A DNA stretch of 64,000 nucleotides from Staphylotrichum longicolle (lineage: Eukaryota > Ascomycota > Sordariomycetes > Sordariales > Chaetomiaceae), in NCBI GenBank assembly GCA_019096155.1, contig JAHCVI010000005.1:816468-880467 (forward strand), written 5' to 3'. Below the pieces are notes generated by a model. It was given only the letters and a program-made list of their open reading frames with translations, ran no database searches and had not been told where the DNA came from. The first letter of the stretch is position 1, and each line of letters starts with the position of its first letter. A program made the position numbers and the translations under genes. Below are positions 9,758-19,065 of this stretch, piece by piece.

Positions 9758-11910
9758 CTAGCTGCGTTTCTTGCACTGTCTCCCCACTCGCGGCTTTCTG
9801 GTTAGATACTTTGCATCCTGGACAGTAAGTGACCTTTGAATCCGCACACGTGTTTTTTGGCTCCTCGACCTCTCTTCGGCATGGCGCATCACAAGGGTTT
9901 CGTCTCGCTTCCTGACCGAGTGGCGAGTCCCCCAAGGCTCGCCGCGGAAATTACGTCTCCTTGCGGCTGACGCTGCGGCGGGTGAAGCGGCGGGTATGTA
10001 ACCATACTGTTGGTGCGGCTGCCGGTGCCGGTGCCGTGCATGGTCGTGCAGCTCGTCGTCAAACTTGGCCGGGCAGAGGGGCGCCTTGTGGTGGTGGTGA
10101 TCGTGGTGGTGGTGATATGCTTGTTCGTAGCCATAGGAGTATGGCAACTCGGATGTGGATGACGAGAATAGGGATGGCGCACGGGGAGAGTTTGCCAGCC
10201 GATTGCTGCTTCTGCTGCTGCTCGAGGCGTCATACATATCTTCATGCAGAGAGGCGTATGGGGTGTGATTGGAGTGGAACAGGGTCCCGGAGGCGTAGTG
10301 GCTGGAGGGGCCGGTGGCGGCGGTGGATGGGTTCTTGAGAAGATCAGAGGTACGGTCTACGAAGAGGTCCTCTGGCGGCGGGCATATGCTCGGGGGGGTG
10401 TTGTTGGGTTCCCATCTGGCGAGGTTATCGGTAAGTTGTCCATCAATCCTGCGTCGACCGTGGCCGTAGTAGGCGAGATTCGGGTTAATGCCGGTTACCG
10501 CCCAGGCAAAGACGGCCACGTCGCGTATTGATCGCATCAGCTCTATAACTTGTGGTTAGTAAGAGATTGAGCGACGGGGATATGCAAGCACATACCTTCA
10601 GAGGGAGGCCCGCCAGTTGCTTTGACGCACTCCCGCAAGGGCATGTACTATAGTAGGAGAGGCGGCCGGAACGTGTAAAGTAGGTCGGGTGAGATATAAG
10701 GTTTGATGGGGTGCAGTGCCCACGGTGCCGCGAAGAGGCCGTTCTCATAGTTGAAGGCGGCCGGCATCACCTGGGTTTGGAGGTCGGGAATTGGGGGCCG
10801 CGCTCTCCGCAGCACCACGATGAGCCCGTCGGATGTGCATGAGACGACAGCCTCGAGTTCGACTGCCCGAGGGGCTTGTAGACGGTGTCTCAGTGGCATT
10901 GGTGTAGTGGAACCGCCTGATGGACCTTGCTCCTCGTCCCCGCCACCATTGTCGGGCGTCTGAACCGGGGGATCTGTCTTTTCGTCGATGTATATACACT
11001 TTTCCTTCAGCACATGGTATTCGACGTCCATTGCATTATCGTTAGAGCTGCTTTTGTCATCGTCTTTGTCCTCCATCTCTGCTTTATCCTCCTCCTTCTC
11101 GTTGACGGAATCGTTAGGGTCGGCCCGCGGGTCCTTGTACCAGAAGCGTAGGTAAGCAATCGACTCGTTTGTCTTGGCACTCTCTAGACATTTCTCAGCC
11201 TCGGCAAGGCAATTTAACTGGATACACTCGTAAAATGGCTTCCCAAGAAGCTCGTCCGAGTGTACACCCAAAATTTGGGCAACCGCATCTGTCGCATATA
11301 TAATGGTCAGGTCTCTAGTAAAGCGGTTGAGGATGAGCGCGGCCCGCGGCTCCCTCTCCATAGGCGGCATCTTGAACTTGGGTGACAAGTGCTCGAGCAT
11401 TCGGTACCGGGGGTCCCGCGGTGAGCTGGAGAATATCCGCCTGATCTGTGGTGCATCCCTTGCTCTCCCTAGACGTGCATGTCAGCTCGAGAAGCGGGTA
11501 ATATAAGGTGCTTGGGTCATACTCTCGCTCCATTCGCTCTTTGAGTATATACTAGTTGAGGCGACCAGCACATTGTGGACAATGGTGAAGCAGCATTCGC
11601 AGCTCACCCATTGGCCTGACCGGGAGAGGATGCGCGCATAGTGAAGGACGGCAGCCTTATCGAGTAGAACGCCTCTACTATGAACAGAATGTGCAAACAG
11701 CACCTCTTCAGGATGGAAGTAGTCGAAAGCCGACCTTCCCCTGACCTCATCTAGTTGATAACCCAATATATCGAGAAGCGAGTCGGAGGCAAAGAGGATA
11801 TTGGCTTCGGGAGTGAGGTCTAGAGGACGTTAGAGTCAGTTGGTAGCCGTGAGCTAGGCCTGGTTCGACCTACTATATATAGTTATGAAAGTCTGGTTTC
11901 GCAGATTCAT
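9758..11910 (-). pseudogene. Fungal two-PAS-domain protein with one in-frame TAG
   Basis: Exon 1 starts at ATG 11910 and ends at 11874. Introns are 11873-11820 (GTAGGT, CTCTAG), 11522-11469 (GTATGA, TCTAG), and one ending just before AGCTGATGCGATC near 10,545 (GTATGT, TTACTAAC, TATAG). The spliced protein has a first PAS fold (LFASDSLLDILGYQLDEV, SAFDYFHPEEV), then RRARDAPQIRRIFSSSP and a second PAS (IIYATDAVAQILGVHSDELL). It ends in a His-rich, low-complexity C-terminus. This resembles a conserved Pezizomycotina PAS protein with an unknown, perhaps light- or redox-related, role. A TAG at 10648-10650 interrupts LLL*YMPLREC, where a glutamine codon is expected. Everything else splices correctly, so decay is recent. 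The last 50 residues look foreign. Confidence 0.65.
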
Positions 11911-12447
11911 AAGGGGCTGATTGTGGCGGGCGGCTTGACGGAGCTGACCTGACGTGCGTGGTTGCGTTCGTGTTTGGCCAAACCGAAGTGGCGTGAGACA
12001 GATATCCCGCTGTCACCTGAGATCAAACCCCACCGGTTCCACTGCGGCCTGGGTCTAACGCTAGCAGGAAGAAGACAAGGTAGCCTGGCCGAGGGCAATG
12101 AGAGAGCTCGGAGACACGGCAAGCTACAGCGTACGCTGAGAAGGAGGCAGGAGAAGGCTGGTCGACTGCTGGCTTGGGAACCCAGGCCGAATCTTAACCG
12201 AAACTGTCCGCAAGGTGGTACTTCCGGTAATGTCTTTGGTTTTATGCACCCAGGCAAAGAGACTGAGATCAAGGTTGGGCGATGCGCGCAGCGGGGAGGG
12301 TGAGACTTGAGAGAGATTGCCGGGCGGGCGGACAGATATTGGTGCTGCTGAGACGCAGCGCTGCCGCGGGGGGGGGGGGGGAGTTTGGTGGGGAGTCTAG
12401 GAGGTGGGCGCGGGTACTTGACGCGTTTGATTTCAGAGAGACCAGTG
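11911..12447. other. Upstream region of the PAS gene, no gene recognised
   Basis: It contains a poly-G run at about 12,369-12,381. The long minus-strand open frame across 11,907-12,980 has proline/arginine-biased composition, crosses the repeat unit and resembles no family. I treat it as spurious. Confidence 0.5.
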
Positions 12448-13900
12448 TCGTGTTGGGAGGCCAAATGAGCGATAATTACACAGATTGGGTGTTGTTGGTT
12501 CCAGGTGGGGGGTTGGGAGGGGACCGCATACAAAGTCAGGTACAAGGTAGGAACCGTCCACTGCAGTCTATGCCTGGCAAATGGCCGCTCAAACGGGAAG
12601 GGAACTAGGGAACCTCTTTGTCTCGGCTGTAAGACCGACAATCTGAGACGGCACGGAACTGCACTACAACATGGTGTGGGATCGCGGATTAGGCGTCTTG
12701 GGCTTTCCTGTGGAGGCTGGGAATATGCTAGCGAGATGCAGCGCACCCTAGCGATACACTCGCGTTGACTGGAACTTTCACGACTAGAGCTCGAGGTTAG
12801 AGGGGAAACGGCGAGACCTGTAAGACTTAGGACGGTTTTGCACCAGCGCCCCGGAGGATTCAAGTTAGTCATGAAACTCTTGGAACGTAGTGCGGATAGC
12901 GCAAGGGTCCGTCGACTCCACGCCCGCAGGGGACAAAAGCATTTTGGATAGGATGCAACTGGAGAAGGCTTGGCGGCCAAAATGTAACTTCATCAGTTCA
13001 GTCCGTCAGGTACGAGAACACCTGCATGTCCAGCACCTGCAACACCCCAGAGGCTGCATGCATAAGCAACTACTTCTAAGTTTTCGTTGGCATATGAGCG
13101 ACCGGGGTGCTTCATAGTGAAGCCTGAGTTGATTGGGGAACTGCCGTTTAGGCAGTTCGCCGTCAGGTCCACTGCAGGGTCCACTGCAACGGTCTGATAT
13201 GCACGCAAGGCACAGTAGCGGCTTGGGCAAGATGGCAGCAGTGAGGAAGCAAATAACGTGGATCACAACATCAGGCGGGATTGCCAATCAAATGGTAGCT
13301 TGGGAACCAAACAAGCGACAATTCCACGAATTGGGTGCTGTTGGTTTAGTGTGGAAATGGGTGTCGGGCATTTACTCTGCAGGCTGGGTATATACCGGCG
13401 GTATACAGCGCACCCTGGCGATACGCCGGCGTTGACTGGAACTTTCAGGACGAGAGCTTGGCGCTCGAAAGGAAATGGGTGGGCCTGTAAGGCTTGGGAC
13501 GGTTTTGCACTGGCGTCCCAAAGGATTCAACTTGGTCAGGGCACTGTTGTAATTTGGCGTGGATGGAGCAAGACGCCGCAGACTCCAGGCCAGCAGGCAA
13601 ACATGAGTTCAGTCCGCCAGGTACGAAACCACCTGCATGGTCAGCACCACCTTAGGCAACTCCACATAAGGAAGCAACTACTTCTGGTTAGGTGCTTCGT
13701 ATGGCATTTGAGTGACCCGCGATCCGTGAAACTGAATCTTGAGCTGATTGATAAAGTGCAGTCCCAAATAGTTCTCACTCAGGCCCATTGCAACGGTCTG
13801 ATATGCACGGAATGTACAGTAGCAGCGGGCAGGATGGCAGCATCCAGGAAGCGAATAACATGAATCACAACATTGGACGGAATTGCCAATCAAGTCCCTG
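12448..13900. repeat. Diverged tandem duplication (two head-to-tail copies)
   Basis: Copy 1 covers about 12,448-13,290 and copy 2 about 13,293-13,900. Matching anchors in the same order include ATTGGGTG-TGTTGGTT (12,484 and 13,328), GTTGACTGGAACTTTCA (12,764 and 13,431), AGTTCAGTCCG-CAGGTACGA (12,995 and 13,604) and TGCAACGGTCTGATATGCACG (13,185 and 13,792). Spacing between the copies falls from about 844 to 607 bp, so indels have accumulated. Many differences are C/T or G/A transitions. No conserved frame runs through both copies. Confidence 0.75.
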
Positions 13901-15987
13901 AATTAGATAGCGTTGGTACTGAGGGAAGCGCATGATTCGTGTTGGGGCCCTGTCAGGTGCAATCCAAGCGATTTGTGACAGGGGCTTGTGACGTCCCTTG
14001 TTGCGCTGGAACTCTTGTGCTGCTTATGTCGCCATCAAGCAAGGGTAGAGATTTCAGGTGGAGGAGAGGCCGTGAAGCATCTCCGCGAGCTGTATGACCA
14101 AGAGGTGCCCGTGGCGGCTTAGCGGGTTATTGTTGGTTGCGGTGGAGAAGGGTGGGATTGCGGTTCTGAACGGGCGGTGTTCCGACCCCAACCCTACCTC
14201 GGCCCTTCAGACACCTGTTGGTCGTAGATAGCGCGTGCTTTTGCTGACTCCCCGATAGGATGCGATCCCCGCCGCCCAGCAAAAAGCGCAGCCTTTGATA
14301 GCGACTGCAGCTGCCAACCCCGTTCAGAAGGGCAGGGGGAGGGTCTAGACCAGAGAGTCCGTCTTAGCGGGCGGGATGGACGGCAAGGAAAGCAGCATGG
14401 GCTAAAGCGGAACATAGAACCATGGTAATCTGTATTCGTCCATATATTGCTCAAGAGGGCAAGCGAGATAGCCAGAGGAAATTTCCCAGCGGAAACGCAA
14501 ATAAATACATAAACTCTGCTTCTACGACAATAGACAGATTGCCGCTCCGTCGGTAGTTTTGGAGCTCAGACACTTGCTAAAATGTTAGAACGGCACTAGC
14601 TGCCTACCGAATATAATTAGACAAAAGTTGTGTGGTGTCTTGGCTACATTCCTGCCCCGTCGAGGCCAATTTTAAGCAGCTGACGTCAGCAGACTTTTGG
14701 CGATGACGATGTCGCCCGACAAGATGAGGATAACGGCTTCGAAGTGGACAGATCCGGTCTAGGGGTCGGGCGTGGGGGGGAATATCACTCCAGACAACAA
14801 ACACGATTCGGCTAATGTTCCCTGCTGTCTAGCAGTAGTTTGATAGGCCCAACTTGACGGACAAGGTTCAGCGGTCAGGGTAAGGGGAGGGCTATGGGGG
14901 GTATCACCCCATGTTTCTCACTATTAGCCTTGATGTATAGGCGACTTCAATCGCCGCTAGAATACGACAGGCAGTACGGCTACGCTAGGGACATCCTCAA
15001 GAGCCAAATATAGAAAAAGGACGAACGTAAACTATCTATAGGGTATGCAGGGACAGGAGCCGCTCACCATCCCGAACTCTTCGCCTCGGCAAGTCCAAGC
15101 GTCAAGTTAGTTTACTACAACTTGAACAAGCTCCGACGGTCCCGTTTTCTTTCGCATGCCGTGTCGAAATCTAGACTCTCTAGAGATCAGGGATTGTTTA
15201 ACGAGTTCAGCAATCTTTAAACAGACCCAATTACCCCCTCAACGCCTTGAAGACGCAAAGATCCACGGGAAGCATACGCCTTGCCAAGACAACGCGCTAA
15301 TCGGTGATCGATCGGGACTAGCACTCCCTAGGGAACTATTGGGGTAACAAGCGGGTCAGCGATTGGCCGAGAGGTCCACCGAAAGAGCGCCCCACTAGGG
15401 ACGCAACCCATTTGCCAGGGCTTTTCCGTTTTTGCCAGGGCACAGAGCAAATATATAGCATCCCAGATCCAAGGAGGCTCGAGCCACGATGACAACAGTC
15501 CTTCGTAATTCACGCAGTCCTAGGGTTGCATCCATTGCTTACCACGCTAGGAGCGGCAGAGGTATGCAAGGGCAATTGAAGAGAGGAAGCGAGCTCGAAT
15601 TGGACTGGTCGAGTGCGGCTGGTGGTGCACACCAGCGTCTCCAGGCGCCGCACACGGATGCCGCCCCCTCAAACACAGCAGCAATATACGAATGGACATC
15701 CAAGCATAGCGGCAAGACTCATCAGGGTTGCACTCCCCTGAAAACCCTGTCGTCCTGGGTTGTGGTTGCGGACCGCCGCCCCGGGTTCGGTGGAGCATAT
15801 AGAGCCCTTGGCTCCCGTCGAGTCGGTCCCCGGCTGAGGATGAAGACCTATTGCCCTGAGACAACGAGAGAAGCGACGGGGCACCGCTTTCACTCAGTCT
15901 TGATATCAACCATTAGTGATCGAATCACCGGGCCGGACGCGTACATCTATTCCCGTCCAACAAACGCTGTGCGACATCATAGTCTCC
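13901..15987. other. Large gene-poor stretch
   Basis: No open frame here resembles a known family, and none has plausible introns joining it to a neighbour. The last 300 bp presumably contain the promoter of the regulator starting near 16.0 kb. I see no terminal inverted repeats or long tandem repeats. Confidence 0.45.
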
Positions 15988-17468
15988 ATGATCACCTCGC
16001 TATTACGCTCACGGACCCTCGACCTCCTCCCTCCGATGCGATGCAGACAACCGTGTGACCGTTGTCGCGAAAAAAAAGTCCGCTGTGTCACCGAGCTGCA
16101 GGGCTGCGCCGTAACCCTCGGCGGTATTGCGGAAGGAACCCAGTCAGGCTTGGCTGGACGTGGAGTCTCATCAATGGCTTGTGTACGGTGTAGAAAGGCT
16201 AGGGCAGTCTGCATCTACAACTGCAAGTGCCCTCCTAGTTGCGTTTTGATCTTAGCCGGCTGACGCCGGTGACAGCTCCGCTACGTTCCGGTCGCCCTAG
16301 GCTCCGGCGAGATTCGATTGCGCAGCCGCCTCGCAAATGGGCAAGAATGGTATCAAGGTGCTCGTTTTCCTCATCCCGATCAACAAGCTTCTCTGAAACA
16401 TCATCCACACCCTCCTCCCAGCCATCAACTGCCGTCGCCATATCTTCAAATGGCATTGGCTTGGAAACTATCGCCCATTCAGCCGAACATATCCCCGAGC
16501 ATGCCGCCGTCCAGATGCACGCTTTGCTTTTGCCTGTTGCCCTAGCGTCGTATTACGAGCTAGAGGGCCACCGCGGAACCGTTCAGCAGACTCCTCCAGT
16601 CCGAACCCAATGGCAGATCTCGTCACACGATTTCGGAAGCTCTCAATTCCTGGCAGGAATGTGCCAACTGGCTTCAGTTGCCGAGAACACGGCGGCTCCT
16701 ACCATGGCCAACGTACCCGTGGCCCCTTTTCCAGACCCTGTGCCCGGTGTGTCCCCCAGGGCCGAGAACATTATGGGTGGCTATTCGTGGGCCCTTCCGA
16801 CTCTTCCCGACTACTGCCTCGAGGAAGTGGCGCAGATCAACCTTCGCATTCACCTTGCCGGGCGCGCTCTATCTTTGCTCCCCAGACCCCTGGCGTCCTT
16901 GTCATTGCCAGCAGTCAACGATCTTTTCGATGCCGCTTGTGCCTTGATCAACGCCGTGGACCGCTTTACAGTGAGGAAACCAACGCCAGCCCCAGAGCCC
17001 TCGGGAGGCGACAGAGGACGAACGGCGAGCTTCAGTTCACATTCATCAGTTCCCTCGCCGGTCATCGATGCCGCGCTAGATTCTTCGATATGTCTCATGC
17101 TCCATGCATGCCACCAAACCCTTCTGGGCGTCTTTGAAGATTTGTCAAACTCGTTATTCCTTTTCCTAGTGGAGCCCCAACAACTGACGTCGCCCACAAC
17201 ACCGCAAGACGATCTGTTCCTCTCTACACGGTACAATCAACAGCCTGCAGCCATGGCGAACCTAATTAGCCACCTTCTAAGGGAGCTCGACCGCGCTCTC
17301 CCACCTCTCGCGGACCACTCAAACCCCCGGCCCTTCCGGGACTTCAAGATCCTGACAGAGAAAGTCGGCGGGTCTTATGAACCGGCCGGTCTGCACCCCA
17401 GGTCACAAGCCGCTTGGCGGAACGATGCCAATCACTCACTCCTGAGCAAGATGGAGCAGGATAGATGA
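15988..17468 (+). CDS. Zn(II)2Cys6 regulator with AflR-like C-terminus
   Basis: The DNA-binding half is RCRQPCDRCREKKVRC and then CVRCRKARAVC, that is C-x2-C-x6-C, a loop, then C-x2-C-x6-C. The start is ATG 15988 or 16036. The loop between the half-sites is unusually long (about 30 residues) and may hide an unspliced intron or be real. The first frame stops at 16263. The main frame (16239-17468) continues with a Ser-rich linker, a region of short helices, and a C-terminal segment CLMLHACHQTLLGVFEDLSN typical of AflR-like regulators. The two frames must be joined by an intron near 16,218-16,285; I could not fix its exact ends. AflR-type proteins usually control secondary-metabolite clusters, but no biosynthetic gene lies next to it here. 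Confidence 0.65.
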
Positions 17469-17683
17469 GAGTGAAGAATCAGGTCAAGGCTGTCATATGG
17501 CTGCCTGCAGTTCGTTTGCGCCGTTTTCGCGGGTGGCTTAGTTCGTTCATAAGCAGATGCTGCTTCGTGGGTAGAAAGGCACTCAACGAGAAGCTCTAGA
17601 GACCTGGGTTGATTGAAGCCAGCTTAAGCCGGTTCTGTGCATCTTTGAGCCTAGACAATGACTAATATCTGCATAGGCACCTC
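17469..17683. other. Short intergenic gap
   Basis: This is the 3' region of the C6/AflR-like gene. No feature is seen, apart from the end of the RGS remnant on the opposite strand beginning at 17,684. Confidence 0.4.
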
Positions 17684-18277
17684 CTAAGTATCTGTAGAAT
17701 TGTATCTACTTTGTGTTAGAGGTTCAGAGTTTATGGTCAGGGTGGCCTTTGCCACCTTACCAATCTCTGTCTCGACATGCCTTGTAACCGCCACCGAAGC
17801 TTCAGCTTTTTTAAGTCGTTCCACCACAACGTCCACTCGAATTTGCGGTGGCGCCACCGGCCAGTGCATGCCTCGGGCGGTTTCGATGGAATCGGGGAGT
17901 TATCATATAGCTCTCTATGAGATCGTAGAGGAGGTTGACAGCAGAATCCAGCATCAACGGGTTGGGAGGATTAACGAGGTGACGAGTGGCAAGCAAGCGA
18001 GTCTTGACGTCGCACGGAGGTTGACCTCGCGCTTCCCGTTCGGTGCGATATAAGTGTCGATCAGGCCTACCAGAGACGGAGATCGGCTTGGCGTGGTGCA
18101 TGTCACTTGCTCGTAGCACGCGCGATAAATCGACGAGTAGTGGATGTATTCCAACGTCTCTAAGCAGTGGTTGGCCACAAGGTGATTGACGACCTTGTCC
18201 AACGTCCATGGGGGAGGAGCCGTATCTGAGAGGATGCTGGCCAACGTGGGAAACCTTTGGCAGTGAGGAGAATTCAT
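17684..18277 (-). pseudogene. RGS-domain protein, decayed copy 1
   Basis: From ATG 18277 the frame gives PTLASILSDTAPPPWTLDKV and CLETLEYIHYSSIYRACYEQ. This is the start of an RGS fold, as found in fungal regulators that speed GTP hydrolysis by G-alpha subunits. After SRSPSL a segment of about 33 nt present in the second copy (60.0-60.6 kb) is missing, and reading passes into LIDTYIAPNGKREVNL. A frame change then leads to DVKTRLLATRHLVNPPNPLM and another to HWPVAPPQIRVDVVVE near 17,860. Three frame changes make this a pseudogene. It and the copy at 60 kb are clearly paralogous at DNA level, in opposite orientation 42 kb apart. Confidence 0.7.
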
Positions 18278-18459
18278 CTCCCAAGAACAAGCCGGCTTTG
18301 GGCCCCTGGTTCTCATACGGCGGGCACTACGAGATGTCGACAGTTTGGGTGGTGCACGTTTATCCGCAGGATCATGAAGCTTCGCAGGGCTGGCGAGTTT
18401 CACCGGGCGAGTACATGTAATCAGCTTCGGGTCAAGTGCTAGCGATGAACGGAATTAGG

Positions 18460-18526
18460 GTCCAGAGAACGCCAAGAACTTTCGTGGTCCATCACTAATA
18501 ACGTATCCAGGTTGGTCGCTTTGGGT
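18460..18526 (+). repeat. About 67-bp repeat, second copy at 19,765-19,831
   Basis: Shared words in the same order are AGAGAACGCCAAG, GTCCA-CACTA, ACGTATCCAG and TGGTCGCTTTG. The two copies are direct repeats 1.3 kb apart, with transition-rich differences. They could be ends of a decayed element or pieces of a duplicated promoter. I see no flanking target duplication. Confidence 0.6.
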
Positions 18527-18914
18527 CTGACAAACATAAACCCTTTGATTGGTTTCTATCAAACGACTATCCCGGCTCCGCCTCAGCTCGGTAGGGGCCG
18601 AGGTCTCGTCGTCTGAATTGGACATACCTTTCTGCTTACCTTAAAGTCTTCGCCGACCACTATTGTTCACGTCCCGCGTGGTCCCCACGCCACCTTTCCC
18701 AGGGTCCTCCAGCGGATGACGTGGTTCCTTTGCCATGGTCGCCCCTTTTGCTTCGTCGTCAGTGGCATATCCAGGCATGCATCGCTGTCTCTGTGAACTA
18801 GCTCGAGCCACCAGTCAATAGTGTTCTAGTTCACGGCGACGAGTATATTCTCGTACACGAACATGAAGTAGCGGGTGCGGGAATGGCATTAGTCGTCCCC
18901 CTGGTTTAGCATCA

Positions 18915-19065
18915 CCGGGGTTTGCCCTTCGGCCGGCTTGCTTGTGCTCAGAGAAGAAGTTTTAGAGGACGCCGTGTTGTTTCTGTCCCAACGGGATGGC
19001 CATGTTCAGGCGGGAACATCGACCGCTCTTGCGCAGATCGCAAGTGGGATGTGTTCGAAGTCTTC
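18915..19065 (+). repeat. About 150-bp repeat, second copy at 26,088-26,240
   Basis: Both copies begin TGCCCTTCGGCCGGCTTGCT and continue with GAAGAAGTT, GAGGCCGTG or GACGCCGTG, CGGGATGGC, GACCGCTC and CAGATCGCA. The best-preserved frame in the second copy reads DEAVLSLSYGMAMLMRE. This is probably coding sequence of an unknown duplicated gene or element; I do not recognise the family. Confidence 0.55.

Noticed and set aside
11907..12980. 357-residue minus-strand open frame
   Set aside because: Pro/Arg/Ser-biased composition, no family resemblance, and it crosses copy 1 of a tandem repeat whose second copy does not keep the frame.
15489..16058. 189-residue plus-strand frame
   Set aside because: It overlaps the start of the zinc-cluster frame in another phase and has no recognisable motif.
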